A stretch of DNA of 64,000 nt from Clostridium sp. (GCA_031275405.1 JAISOV010000046.1:86212-150211); one strand, 5' to 3'. Shown: positions 42,792 to 51,749, counted from the stretch's first letter. Numbers and translations are program-made. The notes: generated by a model not told the origin, from the sequence alone.

Positions 42792-43856
42792 ATGAAACCT
42801 TATCGTATTCCCGTACCTCAAGTGGGCTTTTGCCCGCCGCTCTATGTCTGCCGGTACACCGACAAGCCTTTCGTCCTGGACGGCAGGCTGGACAAAGATT
42901 TCTGGGCCGACGCGGAGTTTACCGATTTCTTCGCCGACATCGAGGGAGACATCCGCCCGGCCCCTCGGTTTCGCACCCGCGCCAAGCTGCTGTGGGACGA
43001 CCGGAACCTGTACATCGGGGCGCAGCTTTCCGGAACGGAGATCTGGGCTTCCATCACGGAGCGAGACGCTGTGATTTTCCGGGACAATGATTTTGAGATC
43101 TTCCTGGATCCCGATTCCGATTCGCAGCAATACTATGAATTAGAAATGAACGCGCTGAACACCGTATGGGACCTGTTTCTGACAAAAGCGTACCGAGACG
43201 GAGGACTGCCGCTGGACGGCTTTGACTTCCGGGGACTGCGGACCGCCGTTTTTTTGGACGGAGCCTTGAACGACCCGGCGGCGGAAAACCGTCTCTGGTC
43301 TGTCGAAGTAGTGATTCCTTTTCTTTCCATCGGTGAATGCGCCCGGAAGAAGCGTATCCCTGCGGACGGTGAATATTACCGGATGAATTTTTCCCGGGTG
43401 CAATGGAAAGTGGACGTCGCGGACGGCGGCTACCGGAAACGTCTCGACCAGGACACGGGGCTTCCCCTCCCGGAAGACAACTGGGTCTGGGCCTCCACCG
43501 GGGTGGTGGACATCCATTATCCGGAGCTGTGGGCGTTTGTATTCTTTGCGGGAAAAGAAGGCGGCAGATCCGGACAGGCTTACGGCATACCGGAGGAAGA
43601 ACGGATCAAGTGGGAACTGCGCAAGCTCTATTACGCCCAGCACGCCTATTATGACGAAACAGGGGTGTTCTGTAAGGATCTGGAACAGCTGACCGAGGTT
43701 CTGCGCCGGATCAGCCCGATCGAAGAAAACGCGCAGGTGAGGCCGCTCCCTTACCGGCTGGAAGCGGCCCCGCATTCCTTTGAAATTTCCTGCCCCTGCG
43801 CGGACGGCAGCCGTACCCTGGTCATCTTCCAGGACGGAAAGACGGTTTCGGTTTAG
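42792..43856 (+). CDS. CBM9-like carbohydrate-binding family protein
   Basis: A 354-residue protein with an N-terminal CBM9-like fold: LDGRLDKDFWADAEFTDFFA, then RAKLLWDDRNLYIGAQLSGT, IFRDNDFEIFLDPDSDSQQY and YYELEMNALNTVWDLFLTKA. Relatives are annotated 'carbohydrate-binding family 9-like protein'. No signal peptide, so it is an intracellular protein of unclear use. AGGAGG lies about seven bases before the ATG. Its stop overlaps the stop of the convergent transglutaminase-fold gene by 3 bases. Confidence 0.8.
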   Translation: MKPYRIPVPQVGFCPPLYVCRYTDKPFVLDGRLDKDFWADAEFTDFFADIEGDIRPAPRFRTRAKLLWDDRNLYIGAQLSGTEIWASITERDAVIFRDNDFEIFLDPDSDSQQYYELEMNALNTVWDLFLTKAYRDGGLPLDGFDFRGLRTAVFLDGALNDPAAENRLWSVEVVIPFLSIGECARKKRIPADGEYYRMNFSRVQWKVDVADGGYRKRLDQDTGLPLPEDNWVWASTGVVDIHYPELWAFVFFAGKEGGRSGQAYGIPEEERIKWELRKLYYAQHAYYDETGVFCKDLEQLTEVLRRISPIEENAQVRPLPYRLEAAPHSFEISCPCADGSRTLVIFQDGKTVSV

Positions 43857-46429
43857 GACTTTAAGACCCTCCGAACCATCTCCCCGCTTCCCACCCGGTA
43901 GCCGGAGCCAAAATAGAGCAGCGTCCGGCTGCCGTCTAAGACGGCGGTCAGCGGGAGCCTGCGGCCCTCCTCTCCGGCGGCTCTGCACAGGACATCCGCG
44001 GCGGGATCAAATTCCGTAAGCCAGACCCTTGCGTGGGGAAAGGCGCGGAGCATTTTCCGATAGGTCTCATCCGTCAGGCGGTACTGCGGCTTCAGGATCA
44101 GATGCAGCTCTGTTTCCGGGAAGCCGCAGGTACCCGCGATTTCCAGCATTTCATTAAACAGATGCTCGGTGGGTTCCTGCCCCGGCTCCACGAAGAGCAG
44201 GAGGCTCTTTCCTCCCTTGCCAAAACAGCTGCTCGCCCTTTCCTGCCCGTCGGAATCGGTCAGATAAAATTCCGGCAAGGGCAGATGAAGCAGAAAATCT
44301 TCCACTTTCCCCTTGCCTGCCGGAAAGGCAAGATGCCTGTGTTCTCCCGCTTCCAGGCGGAAATGGTACCATTTTCCGGCAAGGCTCCCATCGGGCATAC
44401 GGTCACAAGTGATCAGCCGGTACTCTCCCGGAGCCAAGGGCAGGGTAAAAGTGCCGCCCGGGAAGCTTCCCTCAGGGAACTGCAATGTCCGGTAGGTTCC
44501 CTCCGGCTGTCTGCGCCCCAAAGTGAAATCGCGGTAGTAGACGGGCGTCTGGTCTTCCAAAGCGTTCAGGGTCAAGGACGCGTTTTTGTCCGGCAGAAGA
44601 ATCTGCCGGGGGAAACGGAACTTGCCGTCCTGGTAATACTGGGGTTCCAGATAAACCGAATCCAGTCCGGCGGGTACTCCAAAGGTACGGCAGACGGCCA
44701 CGAACAGCACCTTCCGGGAGAGGTCCGTCGCCGCTTTCGTCAGCAGGACGCTCCGGGGCGTACCGATCAAGGTCGGATACTGCCTTTGCGGACAGGCGGC
44801 AAGGTTCGTCTCGATCCATTCCCACAGGGCGTCCGGCTCCCGTACCAGTTCTTTCCCCCTCTCCCCGAAATATTCCTTTAAGAAGCTGCGGTAGGGGGTG
44901 GCCGTTTCATGGTAAATGCGTCCAGCCAGCAGATATGGCTCAAAAATATCCTGCGGGAAAGCCCCCCGGTATTCCAGAGCGCCCAGCCAGTCCAAGAGGA
45001 CGGCGGCGCTGATGTCGCGGCAGTCTTTTTTAGAAATCGTTCCCAGAATGGCGCTTTTGTCCGCCAGGGAAACCCCGTCTACAGGAGCGTCCAGGAATTC
45101 ACGGATCTGCGCAAAGTTTCCCAAGGAGTCTTCCAGCACCTGCCGAATGACCGGCTCGTCCTCGAACCGGCGCGCATAGTCTTCGTCATAATAAGAGCGC
45201 AGGCGTTCCCTCCGCCTTTCTTCCCCTATGCGGTTTCGCTCTTCCTGCTCCTTCGCCTGCTCCGGCGTAGGAACGTTTCCGGTTTCCGGGGCGGCTTGCG
45301 GCGCTTCCAGAGAAAAGGCCAGCCATTTGTCCCGGGCAGGTTCCTGAGTCTGATCCAAGCAGACCGCGAGTTGTTTCTGTGTCCGATGGTCTACAAAAAA
45401 GGACACGCAGCCCCCTTGATGGAGGACTTCCACCAGCAGCTCCCCCAAGCCCAGGCTCAGGCTGACTTTCCCGGCGCAGTCCGTTTCCAGAAACGCAATC
45501 GGGAAAAACTCCGCGCTGTTGAGTACCAGGAAGCGTACCAAGGCCCCCTCCGCCGGCCGCCCGTTCCGGTCCTTGACAAAGACGGTAAAAGGAGCGGTCT
45601 CGGCATAGGTATGCGTATGGTTCAAGGCGGTGATGATCCCGTCCTTTTCCGCCACGGCGGACCGGGGATAGCCGAAAGGCGCCGTCACTCTGGAATGAAC
45701 CATCATGGCTCTGGAGGCAGGCTTCGTGAACCAGCCGCAGCACATGACCGGCTCCGGCTCACAGGCTCCGGTATAGCTCCACTGATCCCCTAGCCAGGCT
45801 TCCACCCAGGCATGGTTCGACTCGCTGTGGCTCCAGCGGGGAACGTAAATCTGCCGCGCCGGGATCCCAGCGCCGCGCAGCACGGTGACAAGCAGGGTGG
45901 ATTCCTCCCCGCAGCGTCCGCAGCCTCCTTTGTAGACCGTAAGCGGCGAAGCCGTCCGGATGGAAGTATCCCGGTAGGTCGCTGCCTCAAAGCACCAGTT
46001 GTTGATTTCCAGAACTGCTTTTTCCAAAAAATCTTTATACGGAAGAAAGGGGTGCTCTTTCTGGATGTCGTGAAGACGTCCGATCACCTGTCCATAGAAA
46101 AAACGGCGGCAGTCCGTAATGTCCTCGGAATTGACGCGGCACTGCAGGACGTAGTGGAGAAAATACTCCTCCGGAATCTTCGCCGTCCATGGACAGCTGC
46201 GCAAGAGGAAGACTCCGTGGGCGGCATAGCCCAGAAAGGTTTCAAACTCGTAGGCCCCCACATCACTGACCGGCATATAGGCATACAGGTATTTCAGAAA
46301 AAGCCGTGCCAGTTCCGGAGTCTCTTCCTGGATTCTTCTGTCGATCCCGGCTCCGCACTCGCCGAAAAAAGGAAGCGCCGCCTGATAATCCCGTTCGATA
46401 CGGTCTATGGTTTCCTGCTGAAATTTCAT
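43853..46429 (-). CDS. Transglutaminase-fold protein with C-terminal thioredoxin-like part
   Basis: An 858-residue protein without signal peptide. The transglutaminase core (about 140-230) has the cysteine C173 in GGCGRCGEES and H206 in NHAWVEAW; the usual third residue position reads GACEPEP instead of D-x-C-E. A large beta-rich middle region and a charged segment (EQAKEQEERNRIGEERRRER) follow, and the C-terminus (about 740-858) looks thioredoxin-like without a CxxC motif (LLLFVEPGQEPTEHLFNEML). The GRCGE motif is shared with peptide:N-glycanases, but many bacterial proteins of unknown function have it. It is coupled by ATGA to the GH18-GH29 gene. Confidence 0.75.
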   Translation of the reverse strand: MKFQQETIDRIERDYQAALPFFGECGAGIDRRIQEETPELARLFLKYLYAYMPVSDVGAYEFETFLGYAAHGVFLLRSCPWTAKIPEEYFLHYVLQCRVNSEDITDCRRFFYGQVIGRLHDIQKEHPFLPYKDFLEKAVLEINNWCFEAATYRDTSIRTASPLTVYKGGCGRCGEESTLLVTVLRGAGIPARQIYVPRWSHSESNHAWVEAWLGDQWSYTGACEPEPVMCCGWFTKPASRAMMVHSRVTAPFGYPRSAVAEKDGIITALNHTHTYAETAPFTVFVKDRNGRPAEGALVRFLVLNSAEFFPIAFLETDCAGKVSLSLGLGELLVEVLHQGGCVSFFVDHRTQKQLAVCLDQTQEPARDKWLAFSLEAPQAAPETGNVPTPEQAKEQEERNRIGEERRRERLRSYYDEDYARRFEDEPVIRQVLEDSLGNFAQIREFLDAPVDGVSLADKSAILGTISKKDCRDISAAVLLDWLGALEYRGAFPQDIFEPYLLAGRIYHETATPYRSFLKEYFGERGKELVREPDALWEWIETNLAACPQRQYPTLIGTPRSVLLTKAATDLSRKVLFVAVCRTFGVPAGLDSVYLEPQYYQDGKFRFPRQILLPDKNASLTLNALEDQTPVYYRDFTLGRRQPEGTYRTLQFPEGSFPGGTFTLPLAPGEYRLITCDRMPDGSLAGKWYHFRLEAGEHRHLAFPAGKGKVEDFLLHLPLPEFYLTDSDGQERASSCFGKGGKSLLLFVEPGQEPTEHLFNEMLEIAGTCGFPETELHLILKPQYRLTDETYRKMLRAFPHARVWLTEFDPAADVLCRAAGEEGRRLPLTAVLDGSRTLLYFGSGYRVGSGEMVRRVLKS

Positions 46430-48873
46430 ATTCCACTCCGTTCCGCTGCCTGATGGATCCGGAAGACCAGACCGATCGGCGCTTTTTCCTGCTCGGGCAG
46501 GCCTGTGAAGAGCCAGCCGCCCTTGGTTCGTTCGTAAGTTATGGACGCCTGCGAGCCGATACAGTCCACGCCGCAGATCTCCCCCTCGTAGGGAACCAGC
46601 AGGCTGCTTTCGCAGGGCGCAGCCTGCTCCGCGTACATCCGCAGGGCGTAGACCAGCCCCTCCTTTTCTTTCCGGGTGAAGGCAAAGCCGTCCTTTTGAT
46701 AGGGGGCGCAGATCCTGGTTCCGTATATCGCCTCCCCGTACAGCCTAAGCCACGCGCCCAGTTCTTTCATAGTTTTCAGCGCACCCTCGGGAAGCCTGCC
46801 GTCCGGCTGCGGCCCCACGTTCAGCGCGAGGTTGCCCCCTTTTGCCACGACGTCCACCAGCAGGCAGGCGATTTCCCTGGCGCTTTTATACGTATCCTCA
46901 TAGCGGAACGAAAAAGAGGTTCCCAGCGTGATACAGCTTTCCCAGGGAATCCGCAGGGGCTGTTCGGGTACACACTGCTCCGGCGTCACATAGTTTTCAT
47001 AAGCTCCTCCCACGGTACGGTCGGCGCTCAAGATCCACGGCTGGAGACGGCGGATGTCGTCTATCATTTCTCCGAGCCGGATGTCCTGCCCGTTTTTTTC
47101 ACAGACCCAGCCCGCGTCAAACCACAGGGCAGCCAGACGTCCGTAGCGGGCCGCCAGTTCTTTCACCTGGTTCTGGGTAAACGTGACGAAAGCTTCCCAT
47201 CTTTCCGGGTCTTCTTTCACGTCATAATCCGGGTTGCGTGAAGTGAACGCTTTTTTTGTCCAGTAAGTATCCGTATGCCAGTCGGCCTTGGAAAAATAGG
47301 CGGCTATGCCAAGTCCTTTTTTGCGCATGGCTTCAAAGAGGTGGCCGCAGATGTCCGCGTATTTGTGGGTATGGAACGGACAGTCCGGCGCCGTAATCCT
47401 GTAGTCGGAATAGCGCGTATCCCACATGCAGAAGCCGTCGTGGTGCTTTGTGGTGAAGACCAGATAACGGAACCCCGCGTCCGCCGCCGCGTCCGCCCAC
47501 CGTTCCGGTTCAAAGCGAACCGGGCAGAAGGTCTTGTTCAGATCCCTGTACTGCCGCTTAAAGACGTCCGCATCCGTCTCCCAGTCGATCTCGGTACGCG
47601 ACCAGGACGCGTCCGCGTCGCTCATCGCCCAGGATTCCACGACCCCCAGCTGGGAGTACGGACCCCAATGGATCATCAGCCCGAACTTCTGATCCTGGAA
47701 CCATTCCAGCTGCCTGAGTACTTCCGCTTCCGCAGGCCAGACGTAGGCTTCTTCCAGGCTGTAGTGATGCACACCCGCTTCCACCATGTCCGGAGCCGCC
47801 CCCGCTTGCGGCAGGGCGGCCCGTTCCTCCGCGCCCGCCGCTTCCGGCGAAACGCTCTGTCCTTTCAGCTCTTCATACAAGGCATCGAGAAGCTCTTTGC
47901 TTCCGTCGCATTTATGTTCCCAGTAAAAGATCCCGGCATAGCCTTTTTCCTTGACGTACCGCGCTTTGCAGCGCAAGGACTGCCGGTCGTCATAGGAGAG
48001 GAACGTGGAGCCGTCGAACAGGTAGGGGGCTTTCGCTTCCTCATCCCAGTACCGTACGAAGCCGTTCTTATCGATATAGCTTTTCCGCAGCTCATCGTAA
48101 TCCGGCCCGTAGGTTCCGCCCTGCCGGCTGATCTGCAGAAACCCGTTGTTGCGGTCTTCCAGGCACTCCCACTTTCTGGAGTAAAAAGCGGCGCCCATCA
48201 GCAGTTTTTCCTTGGGAACACCCTCCTGTACAAACAGGCGGAGCGCCTGGTCACAGCTGTTCAGGAACACATCCCCCCGGCTGGAATACAGGGCGGTATG
48301 ATGTCCTGCCAGCGCGTGGAAACCGCATTTCAAGTCATAGGTCATCAGGCAGATAAAGTCCAGGCAGGGAACCAGCTGTTTCAGTTCCACGCTTTCGACA
48401 TAATACCGGTCCGCCCCCGCCGCAATAGAAAAAAGATAATGTTTTGTGCCGATTCCGTCCAGATGGCGGCGCACGGCGCGGCACAGCAGGGTGAAGTTGG
48501 GCTTGTCCGCCGCCGTCGCTTCACAGCCGTTGGACGGGAAACAGGGGAATTCCCAGTCCAGATCCACTCCGTCCAAATCATACGCGAGCATGGCGTCCGC
48601 CAAGTTCTTTGCCGTCGTTTCCCGCAGATGTTCCCGCGCGGAGCAGACGGAAAAGGCCTCCGGCCTGCCGGGAGCGATGGACAGGCTGATTCTGAGATCC
48701 GGATTCCATCTGCGCAGCTGCGGAACCATCCGCACTTTCTTGCGGACGCCGGCTTCCAGCTTCCCGTCCGGCAGCAGCCTGCCAAAAGCGATATGAATAT
48801 GCGTGAGCTTCTTCGCGTCCTCTTCCGTAACATCCCCCTCTTGGCTGACGTAGCCTAATAATATTTTTTTCAT
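46426..48873 (-). CDS. GH18-GH29 fusion: endo-GlcNAcase/chitinase-like plus alpha-L-fucosidase
   Basis: An 815-residue two-enzyme protein without signal peptide. Residues about 1-340 are a GH18 barrel with the catalytic motif DGVDLDWE (D101, D104, D106, E108) and the TYDLKCGF and IFYWEHKCDG strands. After a flexible linker (about 340-370), residues about 380-815 are a GH29 barrel with FGLMIHWGPYSQLGVVESW, YLVFTTKHHDGFCMWDTRYS and the nucleophile D586 in AALWFDAGW. Both active sites look intact. In a fucosidase setting the GH18 part could be an endo-beta-N-acetylglucosaminidase acting on core-fucosylated N-glycans; a chitobiose-type substrate is the alternative. Confidence 0.88.
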   Translation of the reverse strand: MKKILLGYVSQEGDVTEEDAKKLTHIHIAFGRLLPDGKLEAGVRKKVRMVPQLRRWNPDLRISLSIAPGRPEAFSVCSAREHLRETTAKNLADAMLAYDLDGVDLDWEFPCFPSNGCEATAADKPNFTLLCRAVRRHLDGIGTKHYLFSIAAGADRYYVESVELKQLVPCLDFICLMTYDLKCGFHALAGHHTALYSSRGDVFLNSCDQALRLFVQEGVPKEKLLMGAAFYSRKWECLEDRNNGFLQISRQGGTYGPDYDELRKSYIDKNGFVRYWDEEAKAPYLFDGSTFLSYDDRQSLRCKARYVKEKGYAGIFYWEHKCDGSKELLDALYEELKGQSVSPEAAGAEERAALPQAGAAPDMVEAGVHHYSLEEAYVWPAEAEVLRQLEWFQDQKFGLMIHWGPYSQLGVVESWAMSDADASWSRTEIDWETDADVFKRQYRDLNKTFCPVRFEPERWADAAADAGFRYLVFTTKHHDGFCMWDTRYSDYRITAPDCPFHTHKYADICGHLFEAMRKKGLGIAAYFSKADWHTDTYWTKKAFTSRNPDYDVKEDPERWEAFVTFTQNQVKELAARYGRLAALWFDAGWVCEKNGQDIRLGEMIDDIRRLQPWILSADRTVGGAYENYVTPEQCVPEQPLRIPWESCITLGTSFSFRYEDTYKSAREIACLLVDVVAKGGNLALNVGPQPDGRLPEGALKTMKELGAWLRLYGEAIYGTRICAPYQKDGFAFTRKEKEGLVYALRMYAEQAAPCESSLLVPYEGEICGVDCIGSQASITYERTKGGWLFTGLPEQEKAPIGLVFRIHQAAERSGI

Positions 48874-48939
48874 GAACCCTCTTCTTTTTCTCCGTTACTT
48901 TATTATGTTTCCCGTCACTTTACTTTTTGTTTTACTTTT

Positions 48940-48968
48940 ATTTTATATCAAGTTTATAAATTCGTCAA
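48940..48968 (-). promoter_or_regulatory. Promoter of the GH18-GH29 operon
   Basis: Minus strand TTGACG (48963-48968), 17-bp spacer, TAAAAT (48940-48945), about 67 bp upstream of the start. Confidence 0.7.
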
Positions 48969-48975
48969 CGAATTT
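48958..48975. promoter_or_regulatory. Perfect palindrome over the -35: probable LacI-type operator
   Basis: AAATTCGTCAACGAATTT is two perfect 8-bp arms around a CA centre. It covers the -35 of the GH18-GH29 promoter and lies next to a divergently transcribed LacI-family gene, an arrangement suited to repression. Confidence 0.65.
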
Positions 48976-49079
48976 TTTCCCCTACGTTTTTACAAAATTT
49001 CCTGCCTGGACTTGAATACGGCTTGCATGTGTACCGCAGAAAACACAGCGGAATCCGATGTGATGAAAATTTATTTTTA

Positions 49080-49107
49080 TTGATTTCCTGTTCCCTTATG
49101 GTATACT
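49080..49107 (+). promoter_or_regulatory. Promoter of the LacI-family gene
   Basis: TTGATT (49080-49085), 16-bp spacer, TATACT (49102-49107), about 145 bp before the likely start codon. Confidence 0.55.
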
Positions 49108-49252
49108 ACGTGTAAGCAAGACGGTTGCAACTAATCCATTCACCGGATGCATACAAACCATGGATCCGTCAAGCGACTTCATGGAACAGAAAAAAGAAGA
49201 TCGAAAAAAAGCGGTACAGCTACCGCCTAAAACGGCAAGAATGCGAGGAAAT

Positions 49253-50284
49253 ATGGAAAAAGTAACCATGCAGAATATCGCCGACGCGCTCTCGGTGTCC
49301 AGAGTAACTGTCTGTAAAGCGTTCAACAATCAGTCCGGCGTGTCGGAAGCGTTAAAGGCCAGGATTTTTCAAAAAGCCAGGGAAATGGGGTACAGCAAGG
49401 GCTTCTACAAAACCACGGAAACCGTGCAGGAAACGGGAAAAACGGTATCTCTCATCGTATCCAGACCGGAAACTTCTACCTTCTGGACTAACATCATCCA
49501 TCGGGCGGCGCAAGAACTGTCCGTCCATCATATCAACATGATGTATACTTATGTCCCAAGCGTCCAGACAGCTGATTTCCCGCTTCCCTCCAATCTCTAC
49601 AACGGCACGGCAAACGGTATCATCGTCCTGAATGTCTATGACCTGGAAATGCTTTCGCGGATCAACAGCCTGACCCCGCCGAAAGTCTTCCTGGACACGA
49701 TCCCGGAACTGAACAGCCACAGCCTGAACGGAGATCTGTTCCTGATCGAGGGCCGCCGCAGCGAATATCTGATTACGGAATCACTGGTTCAGAGGGGCTT
49801 CCGGAAGATCGGCTTCATCGGGGATATTCACTATGCCCAGACGAATTATGACAGATACCTGGGGTATGCGGACTGTATGGAAAAACACGGTCTGCCGATC
49901 AATCCTGCCTGCTGCCTGACCGAACCCATCGACATCTTTTCCTACGACAGCGAACTGGGCGGCTTCTTATCCCGTCTGCGCGACTGGCCGGAAGCTTTCG
50001 TATGCGTCAGCGACTTTGTAGCCAAATGTGTGAAGCAGTACCTAAACGACCATCGGCGCGGACTCCCGTCCGACGTCGTCCTGACCGGATTCGACAACAT
50101 GAAAGAGTACGCCAACTTGGTGGATCAGATCACCACCGCCAACATCCCCACCAGCCTGTTAGGAAAACGTCTGGCACTGCAGATCCTGTATCGGATGGAG
50201 CATCCGGACGCCCCGTATGAGCTGACTTACCTCGCGCCCACCATCGTGTATCACAATGAGCCTGTAAGTGAAGCCGAATCGTGA
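49253..50284 (+). CDS. LacI family transcriptional regulator
   Basis: The product (about 343 residues from the ATG at 49253, GAGG four bases upstream) begins MEKVTMQNIADALSVSRVTV, the LacI helix-turn-helix, with a CKAFNNQSGVSEALKARIFQ hinge region. The periplasmic-binding-like sensor domain has TNIIHRAAQELSVHHINMMY, FRKIGFIGDIHYAQTNYDRY and DVVLTGFDNMKEYANLVDQI. It is divergent from the GH18-GH29/transglutaminase operon and probably represses it until a sugar is present. An upstream in-frame ATG at 49160 adds 31 residues without homology. Confidence 0.9.
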   Translation: MEKVTMQNIADALSVSRVTVCKAFNNQSGVSEALKARIFQKAREMGYSKGFYKTTETVQETGKTVSLIVSRPETSTFWTNIIHRAAQELSVHHINMMYTYVPSVQTADFPLPSNLYNGTANGIIVLNVYDLEMLSRINSLTPPKVFLDTIPELNSHSLNGDLFLIEGRRSEYLITESLVQRGFRKIGFIGDIHYAQTNYDRYLGYADCMEKHGLPINPACCLTEPIDIFSYDSELGGFLSRLRDWPEAFVCVSDFVAKCVKQYLNDHRRGLPSDVVLTGFDNMKEYANLVDQITTANIPTSLLGKRLALQILYRMEHPDAPYELTYLAPTIVYHNEPVSEAES

Positions 50285-50306
50285 TCCATGACTGCTTCCG
50301 ACGGGT

Positions 50307-51083
50307 TCACTTGTCCTCTCTGCACTGCTCACGAAGCCGCTGCAGAATCTTCTTTTCCATCCGGCTGATCTGTACCTGGCTGACTCCCAGGACCTTCGCG
50401 ATCTCCACCTGGGTCTTGTTCTGGAAATACCGCATGGCGATCAGATCCCTCTCTTTTTTCGACAGACTGTGCAGAAGCTGTTCCAGAAGGATATGGTTCA
50501 GAAGCACTTCTTTTTCGGAGTCGCCGCTTCCCGCTCCTTCGTCTGTAAATCTGCTGCCTACGGAGCCGGAATGCCCGCGGATCACCTTGTCCACCAGGAA
50601 GATCTCGCTGCCGTCATCCTGATCCACCCTGCTGTAAATGGATTCCACGGTAGCGTCCGCTTCTATCGCCGTCACAATATCCTCCACCGACAGCTGTGCT
50701 TCCCGGGCGATTTCCTGTATCGTGGGTTCCCTGTTCCACTTTGTCTGTAGGATCCGTCTGGACAGCTTGATTTTCCTCGCGTTCTCTTTCAGCGTCCGGG
50801 AGACCTTGATCATACCGTCGTCTCTCAGGAAACGCTTGATTTCTCCCGTGATCATCGGCACCGCGTAAGTGGAGAACTGCACTTTCATCCTAAGGTCAAA
50901 CTTGTCGATGGCTTTGATCAGGCCGATGGTTCCGATCTGGAAGAGATCCTCCGCTTCATGCCCCCGTCCGGCAAACCTGCGCACGATATGATGTACCAGC
51001 CCAAGGTTCCCCTCAATCAAGGCCCTCCTTGCTTCCCTGTCTCCCGCATGTGACTTTGCAATCAGTACCGCCATCTCTTCCAT
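50307..51083 (-). CDS. sigF: Forespore RNA polymerase sigma factor SigF
   Basis: A 258-residue sigma-70 protein. Region 2 reads NLGLVHHIVRRFAGRGHEAE DLFQIGTIGLIKAID with QFSTYAVPMITGEIKRFLRD; region 3 follows; region 4 ends with KTQVEIAKVLGVSQVQISRM. The pattern and the position directly after spoIIAB identify sigma-F, the first forespore sigma. A short acidic/serine-rich segment (HSGSVGSRFTDEGAGSGDSE) lies before region 4. It is 3 bp downstream of spoIIAB, so co-translated. Confidence 0.96.
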   Translation of the reverse strand: MEEMAVLIAKSHAGDREARRALIEGNLGLVHHIVRRFAGRGHEAEDLFQIGTIGLIKAIDKFDLRMKVQFSTYAVPMITGEIKRFLRDDGMIKVSRTLKENARKIKLSRRILQTKWNREPTIQEIAREAQLSVEDIVTAIEADATVESIYSRVDQDDGSEIFLVDKVIRGHSGSVGSRFTDEGAGSGDSEKEVLLNHILLEQLLHSLSKKERDLIAMRYFQNKTQVEIAKVLGVSQVQISRMEKKILQRLREQCREDK

Positions 51084-51086
51084 AAG

Positions 51087-51749
51087 TCAATCCTCTCTGC
51101 CTATCCAGGAGCCGACGCCGATTTTCTTTTGCATCCGTACTACAGTTCCTCTTCCGACCGTGCTTGTCACTTCCAGATCATCCATGAAGGCTTCCATAAA
51201 AGCAAAACCCATACCGGAGCGTTCCAGTTCCGGCTTTGTGGTAAACAGCGGCTCCATTGCCTTTTCTACGTCTTCGATCCCCTTGCCCGTATCCGTGACC
51301 TCGATATGTAGCACCCCGCCGATCAGCTCGCAGTGGACGCTCACTTTCCCCGGGCGGGACTTTTTCTCGCTCAGGCTGCCCTTTCCGCCGCGCCCATAGC
51401 CGCTGATGTTCCCGTAACCATGGATGATGGAATTCGTCACCGCTTCGGACACCGCCGTCTTGATGTCCGACACCTCCTCCAGGGTCGGGTTCAGCGGAGA
51501 AACAAACGCCGCCACAGCCATTCTCGCAAGGCCTTCATTGTCGGAAACAGCGTCAAAGAACAATTCCATCTCATTGTCATTGTAACGGGTTTCGGCCAGA
51601 TCCGTCCATTCACCGTGGTCCTGATAAGCCTCCAGCATCTCTTCGGTACAATCCTTACATTCCTTGCCTCTTTTCCTGGAGCTGTCCGCACCTGACATCT
51701 TCCTTCCTTCCCCGGACGCCTGTTCATCCGTGTACAGTTTCTCACTCAT
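51087..51749 (-). CDS. spoIIAB: Anti-sigma-F factor SpoIIAB with a long N-terminal extension
   Basis: A 220-residue protein from the ATG at 51749, six bases after GGAGGG. Residues about 65-220 are the SpoIIAB kinase: DNEGLARMAVAAFVSPLNPT, SEAVTNSIIHGYG (N box), VTDTGKGIEDVEKAMEPLFT (G1 box) and ERSGMGFAFMEAFMDD. Canonical SpoIIAB is about 146 residues. The extra N-terminal 60 or so residues are polar and include CKDC; there is also a basic insertion GRGGKGSLSEKKSRPGK in the ATP-lid region. It binds sigma-F and phosphorylates SpoIIAA. The extension is in frame, follows a good ribosome site, and no internal start has one. Confidence 0.93.
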   Translation of the reverse strand: MSEKLYTDEQASGEGRKMSGADSSRKRGKECKDCTEEMLEAYQDHGEWTDLAETRYNDNEMELFFDAVSDNEGLARMAVAAFVSPLNPTLEEVSDIKTAVSEAVTNSIIHGYGNISGYGRGGKGSLSEKKSRPGKVSVHCELIGGVLHIEVTDTGKGIEDVEKAMEPLFTTKPELERSGMGFAFMEAFMDDLEVTSTVGRGTVVRMQKKIGVGSWIGRED

